32,396 bases of DNA from Thermoflexus hugenholtzii JAD2 (GCA_945877855.1 CAMDWA010000037.1:1-32396), one strand, 5' to 3'. Counted from the stretch's first letter, positions 7,358 to 16,351 are shown. Numbers and translations are program-made. Notes: generated by a model from the sequence alone, not told the origin.

Positions 7358-8407
7358 ATGACGACTGCAAAAATGATCAAACTCACCTCGTTGGCTTCAT
7401 GCGCAGGGTGAGCAGGCAAGCTCAGCCCTGCGCTATTGGCTGCCGTGTTGCAGCCGGTCCAACAAAATTTCCTATCGTTAAATTACGCCAATGTGTTGGT
7501 TGGGCTAGACCAGCCCGACGATGCTGCCGTGATCAGGCTGAACGACGAGCAAGCCTTGGTGCAAACGGTCGATTTTTTCCCGCCCGTTGTCGATGACCCA
7601 TATTATTATGGGGCCATTGCTGCAGCCAACGCCATCAGCGATATTTATGCGATGGGCGGCACACCGCTGTTTGCGCTCAATATTTTGGCTTTGCCCGAAG
7701 ATTTGCCCGCTGAGATCGTGCGTGAGATCATGCGTGGTGGGGCCGACAAAGCCGTCGAGGCGGGTTGCCCGATTGTGGGTGGGCATACGGTTAAAGACAA
7801 AGAGCCTAAATATGGCTTGTGCGTCACCGGTCTCATTCACCCCTCTCAAGTGATGAAAAAAGGCGGCGCGCAGCCGGGTGATGTGTTGGTATTAACCAAG
7901 CCCTTGGGTGTTGGTGTTATCACTACTGCCATGAAGCGTGACCAATGCGACCCAGCGCATTTTCAACCTGCCATCGAGAGTATGGCACGGTTGAATAAAA
8001 TTGCTGCGCAAGTTGCTACCCAATTTGGCGCACGTGGCGGCACCGATATCACCGGTTTTGGCTTGCTTGGGCACGCTATCGAAATGGCGACCCAAGCCAA
8101 GGTGCAATTTGTGTTTGACTGGGCGGCGCTGCCGTGGTTGCCGGGGGCGCTGGCCTATGGCGAGGCGTGGGTATTTCCGGGCGGGGCTGGCAATAATCAG
8201 GCTGCCGCCGAGGGCAAGGTAACGTTTGCCGACCACTTGGCCGATTGGCAACGCATGTTGTTGCATGACCCCGAAACCAGTGGTGGCTTGTTGCTGCCGA
8301 TTGCCGCTGATAAGGCCGATGCCATGATTGCGGCAATGCAGGCCCAAGGTCAAGCCGCGTGGCGGGTAGGGCATGTGCAAGTCGGTAGTGGTATCGTTGT
8401 TCGTTAG
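7358..8407 (+). CDS. selD: selenide, water dikinase (selenophosphate synthase) with in-frame UGA = selenocysteine
   Basis: Makes selenophosphate from selenide and ATP for selenocysteine and selenouridine synthesis. The open frame without recoding starts only at 7436, which would delete the catalytic N-terminus. Reading from ATG 7358 gives MTTAKMIKLTSLASCAG, then TGA at 7409-7411 (codon 18), then AGKLSPALLAAVLQ. This aligns with the SelD active-site loop: the UGA falls on the catalytic Cys17 of E. coli SelD and Lys21 on the essential Lys20. SelD proteins with Sec at this point are known. The full length of 349 residues fits the family (E. coli 347). Later motifs are intact: DDAAV, TVDFFPPVVDDPYYYG, AAANAISDIYAMGG, GGHTVKD, GGTDITGFGLLGH, DPETSGGLL. 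A hairpin at 7435-7458 fits a bacterial SECIS. The MFS gene follows after 77 nt. Confidence 0.93.
7435..7458 (+). promoter_or_regulatory. candidate bacterial SECIS hairpin in selD mRNA
   Basis: ATTGGCTGC (7435-7443) pairs with GCAGCCGGT (7450-7458), 9 bp including two G-U pairs, around the loop CGTGTT. The loop begins about 32 nt after the UGA (7409-7411) and has G in its second position, consistent with the usual bacterial SECIS layout. A competing stem containing the UGA itself (GCAGGG-TGAGC with GCTCA-G-CCCTGC, 7403-7431) is also possible. Confidence 0.6.
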
Positions 8408-8484
8408 GCTATCCCATTGGAATCAGTGACGGAATATACCCATTAACCCGATATTTTCGCTGAATAGATTTCGGATCAACTTTA

Positions 8485-9804
8485 ATGCAAATTACGCAAG
8501 AAACCATCCCGCCTATCGATGCCCGTACCAATAAAATAGTTTTTACACTCGATTCGACCTTCTTTGGCATCGGGGCTTACTTTATTTCGGTCAATACCGT
8601 ATTAACTGGCTTGGCCTCGCAATTGACCAACGATAAAACCTTGATTGGGTTGATTCCCTTGGCATGGCAGGTGTCGTTTTTGTTGCCGCAACTATTTGCG
8701 GCACGGCTGATTCATGGCAAAACCCGCACCCGCTGTAATATGGCGATCCCGATCTTATTGGGGCGACCCCCGCTTATTATTCTGGGGTTATTGCTGGTAT
8801 TGGGTTTTCAAATTCCCCCAACACTTTTGCTGGGGTTGTTGTTATTCTCAATTGTTACCTTTATGGTGGCCGACAGCCTTGCCACAGCCGCATGGTTTGA
8901 TATGTTGGCGCGTAACTTTTCGCCAGCCACCAAGGGCCGTATTATTACTTTGGGCGGCGTGATTGGGTCAGTTGGCGGCATTGTGGCAGGCGTGGTGGTC
9001 GGCGAAATTTTAGGCAACCGTGATATCCCTTTTCCACTGAACTATGGCATCGTTATTAGCATTGCCAATATTTTGTTTGCCTTGTCATTTGCCATGTTCT
9101 TTTTTATTCGCGAGCGCCCGGGCAACCCCAAGGCGCATGATGATAAACCCAAGGGCAGCTATCTGGCGCATATCAAAAATCTTATTGTTACTGACGCGCG
9201 TTTACGCAAGGCCATTTTGGTGCGGGTGTTGGCCAATGTTGAGCAAATGGCAGCGGCCTTTTATGTGGTGTATGCCCGTGAAAGCCTTCAATTGCCCGAA
9301 GGCTCGATTGGGGTGTTTACGGTGGCGGTGGTGGTAGGCGGCATTTTAGGCACGATTGTTTTTGGTTGGATCTATAACTGATTTGGTTCACGCCGCGTGA
9401 TTCATTCGGCGGCGACTTTACAATTTATTGCGCCATTGATGGCCTTTGTTTTGTCTTTGGTCGTGATGCCGGGCAGTACTTTGGCTTATCTTGCTTATGG
9501 TGTGATGTTTCTCATCATGATGATTAATGGAGCATTGGGGCGTTCTAGCCTATTGGGCTATATGAGTTATGCGCAAGAGAGCGCCAGTGAAGCCAATCGC
9601 CCAGCTTATATTGGGGCGCTCAATACTTTGGCTGGCACTGCCGCGCTGATGCCGGTGGTGGGTGGGAGTATTATCGACTTTCTTATTGGTGCGGGTTGGG
9701 GGTTTCGGGCTTATACTATGGTATTTGGGCTGGCAGCAGTCGTGGCTGGTCTTGGGGCATTTTTAGGTTATCGTCTGCCCCATTTGCAAAAGACCACTGA
9801 TTGA
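8485..9804 (+). pseudogene. MFS transporter interrupted by an in-frame TGA
   Basis: 8485-9381 and the segment after it lie in the same frame, split only by TGA at 9379-9381. Together they give 439 codons and about 12 hydrophobic segments, the normal size of a major facilitator. The first part carries membrane segments 1-8. The stop falls in the cytoplasmic loop 8-9 motif: GWIYN-stop-FGSRRV, where GxxxDRxGxRR is usual, so the stop replaces the expected Arg. A CGA-to-TGA transition would explain it. The second part (GTG at 9397 is the first possible restart) holds segments 9-12 intact. It is either a recent nonsense mutation, a split gene, or UGA readthrough; selD just upstream shows the cell decodes UGA as Sec in some contexts. 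The substrate is unknown. No Shine-Dalgarno is seen at 8485. Confidence 0.75.
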
Positions 9805-9818
9805 TAAAATGTGCAAAA

Positions 9819-10760
9819 CTAGGCCCCAACTGCCTCGACATAAACGGCATAGAGTGATTGGCTGGCGGTCATGAAGAGACGATTTTTATAAAGGCCACCA
9901 AAACAGACGTTGGCGCATACTTCGGGTAGGTGGATTTTGCCGATCAGAGCGCCGTCGGGAGCATAACAAAACACGCCATCAGAATCGGCACCGCCGCCTG
10001 AGGCCGCCCACAGATTGCCTTCAGTGTCGCAGCGAAAACCATCGGGTGAGCCGGGTGCCATATTGGCAAAGAGCCGCCCGTTGCTTAAGCGGGTTTGGCT
10101 GCCGGTATTGACCACATCAAATACCCGAATGTGAGGCGGGCCATTGGGGGCGGTGCTGCGCCCAGTGTCGGCGATGTAGAGCAGTGACTCATCGGGTGAG
10201 AAGCATAGACCGTTAGGGCGCTGAAAGTCATCGGCGACGACAGTGGCTTGGCCGGTGCTTGGATCGAGCCGATAGACATAACACGGCAGTTCAAATTCAG
10301 CTTTGCCGCCCTCATAATTCATCAAAATGCCATAGCCGGGGTCGGTGAACCAGATTGAACCGTCGGATTTAACAACGACATCGTTGGGCGCATTGAGGCG
10401 TTTGCCGTTAAATTGGTCCATCAGCACGGTAATGCGTCCATCATATTCGGTGCGCGTGACGCGACGTGCGCCGTGTTCGCAGGTGATAAGCCGCCCGACG
10501 CGGTCGCGGGTGTTGCCATTGCTAAAGTTAGATGGGCGACGATAGACGCTGAGTGCGCCGGTTTCTTCATCCCAGCGCATCATGCGGTTATTGGGGATGT
10601 CGCTGAATAGCAAACATCGGGCATCGCCAAACCAAACTGGGCCTTCGGCCCAGCGAAAACCGGTGCAAAGCTGTTCGACGGCGGCGTTGCCCAAACGCAT
10701 TTTTGCAAAGCGCGGGTCAAGTATTTCGATGGCAGGGTCAGGATAGCGGGTAATAGGCAT
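9819..10760 (-). CDS. SMP-30/gluconolactonase-family beta-propeller hydrolase
   Basis: The protein has 313 residues. It has the SMP-30 pattern: RWAEGPVWFGDARCLLFSDI (metal-binding Glu in EGPVW), LNAPNDVVVKSDGSIWFTDP (metal-binding Asn in APND), RPNGLCFSPDESLLYIADTG (catalytic or metal-binding Asp), and GSPDGFRCDTEGNLW. Members hydrolyse sugar lactones such as gluconolactone with Ca2+ or Zn2+. There is no signal peptide, so it is cytoplasmic. It begins 11 nt after the AmaP-like gene on the same strand, so it may be co-transcribed, although no functional link is obvious. It ends 14 nt from the convergent MFS gene. The substrate is uncertain because the family is broad. Confidence 0.9.
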   Translation of the reverse strand: MPITRYPDPAIEILDPRFAKMRLGNAAVEQLCTGFRWAEGPVWFGDARCLLFSDIPNNRMMRWDEETGALSVYRRPSNFSNGNTRDRVGRLITCEHGARRVTRTEYDGRITVLMDQFNGKRLNAPNDVVVKSDGSIWFTDPGYGILMNYEGGKAEFELPCYVYRLDPSTGQATVVADDFQRPNGLCFSPDESLLYIADTGRSTAPNGPPHIRVFDVVNTGSQTRLSNGRLFANMAPGSPDGFRCDTEGNLWAASGGGADSDGVFCYAPDGALIGKIHLPEVCANVCFGGLYKNRLFMTASQSLYAVYVEAVGA

Positions 10761-10771
10761 GGCTTAAAGGA

Positions 10772-11443
10772 TTAGGGGTTAGGGGTGGGTGAAATTTTTT
10801 CGGTGCTGGTTTCGGCTGTCAGTGCTGGCAGCGCGGTGCTTTGAGTTGAGCCAGCGGAGGTGTTAGCCGTGGCTGGTGTGAGCAAGTCTTTTAGTTTGTT
10901 TGTTTTTACTTTGCCAATTTTTACATTAACTTGTGGTTTGGTCAAGAGTTTTACCCCAATTTGTTGCTCGGCAATGCTGCGAACGGTTTGGGCGATTTCG
11001 TCGCCTTTGCCTGCGCCATCGGCATCCGGCATAATGACGGCATCGGTTTGGGTATGAATGCCTTTGTTGCGGGCGCTGACTGTGACTTTGGCTGAAATAA
11101 CCCCGTTGAGGTTTTCAACTTCGCGGGTGAGGCGTTGTTGAATGTCGTTTGAGGCGACGCGCACCCGCCCACCGCTGGCATTGGTCACTTCTACGGTTTT
11201 TTGGTTGGGTTGGCGCAATTCAAGCCAAATCAGCAAACCCATCAGCCCTAAAAACAAAATTGCTGCGATGGTGCGGATGATTTGACGTAAGACCCATGTG
11301 GTTTCGCCAAATAAATTGTGACCAGTATCAGCCGCGCTATGCATAAATGCCAGCGTCCATGCTGGAAAGATAAGCGCAAATGCACCGACCAGCGCAATAA
11401 TGATTAATCCGATTACGGCTAAAAAGCGGTTAAAAATGTTCAT
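10772..11443 (-). CDS. AmaP-like alkaline-shock (Asp23) membrane anchor protein
   Basis: The protein has 223 residues. Two membrane segments lie near 7-30 and 55-75 (IIRTIAAILFLGLMGLLIWLEL). A soluble region follows with VASNDIQQRLTREVENLNGVISAKVTVSARNKGI and a second KVNVKIG-like strand, as in AmaP and the related Asp23 fold. The C-terminal 40 residues are low-complexity Thr/Ser/Ala. AmaP anchors Asp23 to the membrane in Firmicutes in connection with cell-envelope stress; no Asp23 gene is in this window. A TACAAT lies 12 nt upstream of the ATG. It is divergent from the HerA-like gene over 108 nt. Confidence 0.75.
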   Translation of the reverse strand: MNIFNRFLAVIGLIIIALVGAFALIFPAWTLAFMHSAADTGHNLFGETTWVLRQIIRTIAAILFLGLMGLLIWLELRQPNQKTVEVTNASGGRVRVASNDIQQRLTREVENLNGVISAKVTVSARNKGIHTQTDAVIMPDADGAGKGDEIAQTVRSIAEQQIGVKLLTKPQVNVKIGKVKTNKLKDLLTPATANTSAGSTQSTALPALTAETSTEKISPTPNP

Positions 11444-11551
11444 GTGATGGTTAAGATTGTATCAAGCGTTTTTAATGAATGGCCTCATGTTAAAGAATGA
11501 TGCCCGATGTTTTAATCACCTAGCAGATGATAAAATCCACGATATTATCTA

Positions 11552-13243
11552 ATGGCAGAACAAACTTTTCCAAACCAGTTTTTTGGTCTCGATGACCAAG
11601 CCCCGCCACAGCGATTGGGTATTGTGGTCGGTGGCTCATTGGCCGAAGGGCTGGATGTGAAACTTGACCGCGATACCTTGATCGAAGGCTTGGCTGTTGG
11701 CTCGTATGTGACCGTGCAAGGTCAAACCGAGCGCAAATTTTTTGGCTTAATCACCGACATTAAATTAGAGGCGGCTGATCGTAATATTCGCAACAACCCG
11801 CCAGCATTAGACAATAAATTGATGGCGCAGATTTATAGCGGCACGGCGGTATTTGGCGTATTGCATGTGCAACCTATGTTGACGCTTGAAAAAGATGGCA
11901 GTATGCGCCCAGTTAAAACGGTGCCAGCCCATTTCACCACCGTCTTTCGCGCTACTGCCGAAGAAGTGCGCCAAATTTTTGCCGGTGATGCCAGCGCCCA
12001 AACCGGCGAGGTCGAGAAATCATACCAAATTGGCAGTTCGCTCGAAGATGAAAAATTGGCGATTAATATTAATTTAGATAAATTAATGGAGCGCAGCACC
12101 GCGATTTTTGGGCGTAGCGGCACTGGTAAAACTTTTCTAACCGTGCCATTGTTGGCCAGCGCCATTAAGCAAGATGTGGCTTCGGCACTGATTTTTGATA
12201 TGCACAATGATTATGGTTACACCTTAAAAGGGGATCGTAATCGCAGACTGAATGCGCTTAAGAAGATTCCAGCGATTGCGCGTAAGGTCATTATTGTGAC
12301 GTTAGATGAGAAATCATCACGCACCCGTGGTAGTACCCCCGAATTTGCCATGCAAATTGGCTATGATCAAATTACGCCCGAAGACCTTGAGTCGTTGAAG
12401 GCAGTGTTGGGGTTAAGCGATGTGCAAACCAACGCTTTATTTACACTCAAACATCGTTTCCCGCATGATTGGCTAAAAAAATTGATGGCAGATGAGGCTG
12501 ATGATGAGATTCAAGCCTTATTTGATGGCAATAAGATCACCGAAAGCACCTACTACGCCATTCAACGCAAGCTAGGCCGTTTGTTGCACAAGATGGACTT
12601 TTTGCGCGAGCGGGCGGCTGATAATTATGCTGAGCGAATTTTGGGTTATTTGGCACGCGGCGAAAGCGTGGTAGTTGAATTTGGGCGTTATGGCAATGAT
12701 TTGCCAGCCTATGTGTTTGTGGCTAATTTTTTAACGCGGCGTATTCATGAGCGTTATGTCGATTTGAAAGAGGCATTTGAAGGCGGCAGTGGGGTTGACC
12801 CGCGTCGTTTGGTGATTGTGATCGAAGAGGCCCATAAATTTCTTGAGCCGGATGTGGTGCAACACACGATTTTTGGTGTCATTGCACGCGAATTGCGCAA
12901 ATATAACGTGACATTGATGATTGTTGACCAACGCCCCAGCCAAATTGACAGCGAAGTGATGTCGCAGATTGGCACGCGCATCACCTGTGCCTTAAGTGAT
13001 GAGCGCGATATTAACGCCGTGTTTACCGGCATTCACGGGGCGCAACAATTGCGCAGTGTGTTGGCCGCGCTCGACAGCAAGCAACAAGCCTTGCTGATGG
13101 GTCATGCTGTGCCGATGCCGGTTGTGGTGAAAACCATCGATTATGAGGCCTCCATTGCCGCCTTGATGGTTGATGCGCTTGTGCTGGCTGACCCTGTAAA
13201 GCGTAAAAATTGGCGCGGTGATGACGATGAGGGGCTGATATGA
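11552..13243 (+). CDS. HerA-like bipolar DNA translocase/ATPase (HAS-barrel + DUF87)
   Basis: The protein has 563 residues. The N-terminal HAS-barrel (about 15-130) is followed by a RecA-type ATPase core with Walker A GRSGTGKT (187-194), a Walker B strand and Glu in VIVIEEAHKF (about 418-427), and a sensor/arginine-finger region around GTRITCALSDERD. HerA forms hexamers that pump DNA, normally with the nuclease NurA in end resection, or with other partners in defence systems. No nurA, mre11/rad50 or sirtuin/SIR2-type partner is next to it. Its TGA stop overlaps the ATG of the following esterase lipoprotein (ATGA, 13240-13243), so the two are translationally linked. There is no Shine-Dalgarno; a TATTAT lies 3 nt before the ATG. 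Confidence 0.88.
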   Translation: MAEQTFPNQFFGLDDQAPPQRLGIVVGGSLAEGLDVKLDRDTLIEGLAVGSYVTVQGQTERKFFGLITDIKLEAADRNIRNNPPALDNKLMAQIYSGTAVFGVLHVQPMLTLEKDGSMRPVKTVPAHFTTVFRATAEEVRQIFAGDASAQTGEVEKSYQIGSSLEDEKLAININLDKLMERSTAIFGRSGTGKTFLTVPLLASAIKQDVASALIFDMHNDYGYTLKGDRNRRLNALKKIPAIARKVIIVTLDEKSSRTRGSTPEFAMQIGYDQITPEDLESLKAVLGLSDVQTNALFTLKHRFPHDWLKKLMADEADDEIQALFDGNKITESTYYAIQRKLGRLLHKMDFLRERAADNYAERILGYLARGESVVVEFGRYGNDLPAYVFVANFLTRRIHERYVDLKEAFEGGSGVDPRRLVIVIEEAHKFLEPDVVQHTIFGVIARELRKYNVTLMIVDQRPSQIDSEVMSQIGTRITCALSDERDINAVFTGIHGAQQLRSVLAALDSKQQALLMGHAVPMPVVVKTIDYEASIAALMVDALVLADPVKRKNWRGDDDEGLI

Positions 13244-14397
13244 AGCGTGTATTGATGGCGACACTGGCCTTGTGGTTGTGCGCTTGTGCTGCCCCAGCCG
13301 CCCCAAAAACTGCCACAAGTTTGCCGCCAACACTTGTGCCAAGCGCAACCGTGGCGCAAAGTAATGTGGCTTTGGCAGCGACTGTATTGCCCACCTTGCC
13401 CCCAATTGTGCTGCCGACGGTGGCTGCGCCAACGGTGATTGTTCCCACTTTGACCTCAACGAGCGCCCCATCTGCCACAGCGCTGCCAACGTTAGCCCCA
13501 ACCGCAACACGCTTGCCGCCAACAGTCACCCCGACGATGGTTGTTGTATCAGCAACTGCAACGAGTGTGCCCCCTTTGCCAACTGCGACCGCACTGCCAA
13601 CCGCAGCCCCGCTACCTACCGTAACGCCATTGCCGCTCAAGCCGATAAATACTGTGGCTGCAACTACCCCAACGACAACGCCGCCAACGGCGACGAATGT
13701 GCCAGCCACAACGGGTTCAGGCACAAAACGGCGCATGGTGGCCTTGGTTTTTGGGCAATCGAACGCCGGTAATTATGGCGATATGCGCTATGCCTCGCGG
13801 GCGGGTGTGTTTAATTTGCGTTATGGCAACTTAACCGCTGCCGTAGACCCATTGCGCGGGGCGCAAGGCGAAGGCGGCAGCGTATGGACGCGCTTGGGCG
13901 ATCAATTAATTGCCGCCAATATTTATGATGAAGTGGTGTTTGTGCCGGTGTCGTTTGGTGGCACTGAGATCGGGCAGTGGGTTCCTGAAATGCCGCTGTT
14001 TAAGCAAATTGAATCGGCGGTGAAGGATGTAAATCAGCGCGGCTGGCGGTTTACCCATTTGCTGTGGCATCATGGTGAATCGGATAACGCGCTGAAGATT
14101 GGCTATGCCGATTACCAATTGCGGTTCCGCAATATGTTGCGCGGCATCCGCGAATTGGGGGTCGATGCGCCGGTATTTGTTTCAGTGGCCTCACGTTGTG
14201 GGCAATATGGCCCCAACAATGATATTCAAGGGGCGCAAAGCAATTTGGTGAATCACGACCAACGTATTTGGGCTGGGCCAAATACTGACAACCTCGGCAA
14301 CGAGTTTCGTCACGACACTTGTCATTTAAATGCGGCAGGGCAAAATGCGACCGCTAACATATGGCTGGCGATTTTGCGGGGCTATGAAGGGCGTTAG
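13240..14397 (+). CDS. lipoprotein with an SGNH (sialate O-acetylesterase/CE6-like) domain
   Basis: The protein has 385 residues. The lipoprotein signal ends at LCAC (near residue 16), then comes a linker of about 145 residues made mostly of Pro, Thr, Ala and Val. The catalytic domain starts near 165: MVALVFGQSNAGNYG with nucleophile Ser174, HHGESD near 277-282, and the Asp-His pair in DTCHLNAAGQ (Asp359, His362). This matches the SASA (sialate O-acetylesterase) or CE6 acetyl-xylan esterase type. It would act outside the membrane on acetylated glycans; the substrate is inferred from the family only. Its start overlaps the HerA-like gene by 4 nt. It ends 2 nt from the convergent carboxylesterase gene. 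Confidence 0.82.
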   Translation: MKRVLMATLALWLCACAAPAAPKTATSLPPTLVPSATVAQSNVALAATVLPTLPPIVLPTVAAPTVIVPTLTSTSAPSATALPTLAPTATRLPPTVTPTMVVVSATATSVPPLPTATALPTAAPLPTVTPLPLKPINTVAATTPTTTPPTATNVPATTGSGTKRRMVALVFGQSNAGNYGDMRYASRAGVFNLRYGNLTAAVDPLRGAQGEGGSVWTRLGDQLIAANIYDEVVFVPVSFGGTEIGQWVPEMPLFKQIESAVKDVNQRGWRFTHLLWHHGESDNALKIGYADYQLRFRNMLRGIRELGVDAPVFVSVASRCGQYGPNNDIQGAQSNLVNHDQRIWAGPNTDNLGNEFRHDTCHLNAAGQNATANIWLAILRGYEGR

Positions 14398-14399
14398 TG

Positions 14400-15053
14400 T
14401 TATTTGTCAAGGTGGCGTGTTAGCCACAGGTCAATATCGCTCAAGCTTTCTTCGCTAATGGTGTGCCCCATCTCGTATTCATGATACTCAAGCGGCACAT
14501 TGAGCGCCGAGAGTATTTTCTGGCTATTACGCCCATGATGAATGGGTAATACGGTATCTTCAGTGCCGTGTGCCATGATAATCGGTAGCTGTTGTAGGTC
14601 GAGCGCGGCGCTGGCTGTGGGTCGCCATTCGGGCAAAACACTGCCGCTCATTAATACCGCCCCGGCCAATAATTCGGGGCGGGTTAGGGCAACATAGGCG
14701 CTCATCATTGCGCCTTGGCTAAAACCCATTAAATAAACCCGTTTGGGGTTGGTGTTATAGGTTTGCCCCACTTCGCCGATAAATTCGGCAATGCTGACGC
14801 GGCTGCTGTCGGCCTGCTGCATATTGCGCCCAACCACTTGACCTTGCGGGGAGAATTGCAGTTCAAACCATGCATAGCTGCCAACCCCCAAGGTATAGGG
14901 GGCACGGGCGCTAATAATGGTGAAGCGCGGGTCGAGATAGGGTGCAAGCCCTATTAGGTCAGCCTCATTGCTGCCGAAGCCGTGTAACATTAACAACAAT
15001 GGGGCGGCTTGTTCTGTAAGGGTGCTGCGGCGGATGCGATGCGTTAGTTTCAT
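14400..15053 (-). CDS. alpha/beta-hydrolase, phospholipase/carboxylesterase family
   Basis: The protein has 217 residues. It has the canonical esterase layout: oxyanion HGFGSNE near residue 24, nucleophile elbow GFSQG with Ser112, acid in HGTEDTVLP (Asp166), and His197 in MGHTIS. It resembles bacterial carboxylesterase II / acyl-protein-thioesterase-like enzymes, which cleave short acyl esters. There is no signal peptide. It starts 5 nt after the Pro/Thr-rich membrane protein and is probably co-transcribed with it. The substrate is not predictable. Confidence 0.88.
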   Translation of the reverse strand: MKLTHRIRRSTLTEQAAPLLLMLHGFGSNEADLIGLAPYLDPRFTIISARAPYTLGVGSYAWFELQFSPQGQVVGRNMQQADSSRVSIAEFIGEVGQTYNTNPKRVYLMGFSQGAMMSAYVALTRPELLAGAVLMSGSVLPEWRPTASAALDLQQLPIIMAHGTEDTVLPIHHGRNSQKILSALNVPLEYHEYEMGHTISEESLSDIDLWLTRHLDK

Positions 15054-15058
15054 AGGTA

Positions 15059-15691
15059 TTAAGGCTGTGGTTTGGCTGTTACGGTGGGTAAAGGAATGGG
15101 TGTGCTGCTTGGTTTTACTGTGGGGGGCACAGAGGTGTTGGTTGGCCCAACTGGCACTGCGGTTGCAGTGGGCGGCGTGATGGCGGTTGGTGCAATGGTT
15201 GGTTGTGCTGTGGCGGTGGCTGGTGATATTGTTGCAACGGCGGTTGTTGGCAAAACAGTTGGCACGGCTGTCGATGTTCTTGTCGGCGGCAGTGGCGTAA
15301 TTGTGCTGCTGGGCACAATGGTTGTGGCGGTTGGGGCGGCAACGGTGGCCGAAGGCGGTGGCGGGGTGTTGCTTGGCGCAGTCGTCACGATTGGTATGGC
15401 GGTTGGTGGCGAGACTGGAATTGCGGTAGCTGGCAATCGGGTGGGTGGAATGGTTGGTTGATTTGGAATTGTCCCAAACGTAGCGGTTGGTAGTAGGGTT
15501 GGGCGCGGTGGCGTAAAGGTCAAGGTTGGCATCGGTGTGATCGTGGCAGTTGGGGTTGGCACAGGCTGGTCACGACGAATGACATATAGCCCAATGCCAA
15601 CCAAATAGCATGGGATGGTAAGCAAAATGATGCCGATGAGCAAACTAAACAGCGCTCGTTTTCTTGATAGCCGACGTGATAATTCTTGCAT
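15059..15691 (-). CDS. single-pass membrane protein with a long Pro/Thr-rich tail
   Basis: The protein has 210 residues. A short basic N-terminus (MQELSRRLSRKRA) precedes one membrane segment (about 14-38, ending YVIRRDQ). The remaining 165 residues are almost only Pro, Thr, Ala, Val, Ile and Ser, with no folded domain. The topology would place the tail outside. Comparable linkers occur in the esterase lipoprotein (13240-14397) and the LysM lipoprotein (30118-31113), so this may be a wall- or surface-spanning stalk or the remnant of a longer protein that lost its domain. The opposite strand also has a long open frame, but its Gly/Val-rich translation is the mirror of the Pro/Thr codons. The function is unknown. 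Confidence 0.65.
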   Translation of the reverse strand: MQELSRRLSRKRALFSLLIGIILLTIPCYLVGIGLYVIRRDQPVPTPTATITPMPTLTFTPPRPTLLPTATFGTIPNQPTIPPTRLPATAIPVSPPTAIPIVTTAPSNTPPPPSATVAAPTATTIVPSSTITPLPPTRTSTAVPTVLPTTAVATISPATATAQPTIAPTAITPPTATAVPVGPTNTSVPPTVKPSSTPIPLPTVTAKPQP

Positions 15692-15729
15692 GTATTTCTA
15701 TAATTCGGATGTATTATAAAGACAATAGG

Positions 15730-15763
15730 AAATTACAAATCGTCAATTCATCATTTGTAATTT
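15730..15763. repeat. AT-rich inverted repeat in a divergent intergenic region
   Basis: AAATTACAAAT (15730-15740) and ATTTGTAATTT (15753-15763) are perfect 11-nt inverted arms with a 12-nt spacer. It lies between divergent starts at 15691 (-) and 15776 (+), so it could be an operator. Such TTGTAATTTG-type strings are also common intergenic filler in some bacteria. Confidence 0.5.
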
Positions 15764-15775
15764 GCAATTAAAAAA

Positions 15776-16351
15776 ATGGCAGTCGCAAGTATTATTTCAG
15801 CCTTTGGTTTAGCTGGTTCGGCGGGGTTAAATGCTTATATCCCATTGTTTATTGTGGCGGTGTTGGGGCGAATGGGGGTGATTACCCTCACGCAGCCTTA
15901 TGATGTGATCACCAGTTGGTGGGCAATTGGGGCGTTGGTGGTGTTGGGTTTGATCGAATTTGTGGTAGATAAAGTGCCGGGTGCTGATCATGTGAATGAC
16001 ATCATTCAAACGTTTATTCGCCCAGCCGCAGGCGCGGTGTTGTTTGCTGCCAACAGCGGCGTGATTGGCGAGGCCAGCCCAACTTTGGCTTTAATTGCTG
16101 GCTTAATTATGGCAACTGGGGTTCATGCGACCAAAGCCGTGGCTCGACCCGTTGTGACTACGACGACCATGGGCGTTGGCACACCTGTTATCAGCTTTTT
16201 AGAAGATGTCACATCGACAATTGCGTCATTATTGGCTATTTTCTTGCCTGCCATTTTCTTGTTGTTTGTTGTGTTTGTTAGTTACGTGTTTTATCGTTTA
16301 TGGCGACGTGCTCGTCGATCCAAGCAACAAAATGCGCTGGGTGAGGCATAA
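15776..16351 (+). CDS. DUF4126-family membrane protein
   Basis: The protein has 191 residues. It starts with ASIISAFGLAGSAGLNAYIPLF, typical of DUF4126, followed by about five hydrophobic segments, a conserved VDKVPGADHVND loop and GVHATKAVARP. A strongly hydrophobic segment near 150-175 is followed by a basic end (RLWRRARRSKQQ). The function of the family is unknown. NanE follows after 24 nt on the same strand. The ATG is preceded by an A-tract with no Shine-Dalgarno. Confidence 0.8.
   Translation: MAVASIISAFGLAGSAGLNAYIPLFIVAVLGRMGVITLTQPYDVITSWWAIGALVVLGLIEFVVDKVPGADHVNDIIQTFIRPAAGAVLFAANSGVIGEASPTLALIAGLIMATGVHATKAVARPVVTTTTMGVGTPVISFLEDVTSTIASLLAIFLPAIFLLFVVFVSYVFYRLWRRARRSKQQNALGEA

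Noticed and set aside
7213..7596. Plus-strand open frame across the palindrome and selD start
   Set aside because: It uses a different frame from selD, starts inside the inverted repeat and has no recognisable domain.
8485..9804. UGA reassigned to Trp in this organism (as an explanation for both in-frame UGAs)
   Set aside because: UGA ends several genes normally, such as ribA, the HerA-like ATPase and the HAD hydrolase, with overlapping starts. Reassignment would extend those proteins.
15072..15461. Gly/Val-rich plus-strand open frame
   Set aside because: It is the complement of Pro/Thr/Ala codons of the minus-strand gene; it has no ribosome site and would be pure low-complexity. The same applies to 13023-13736 on the minus strand.
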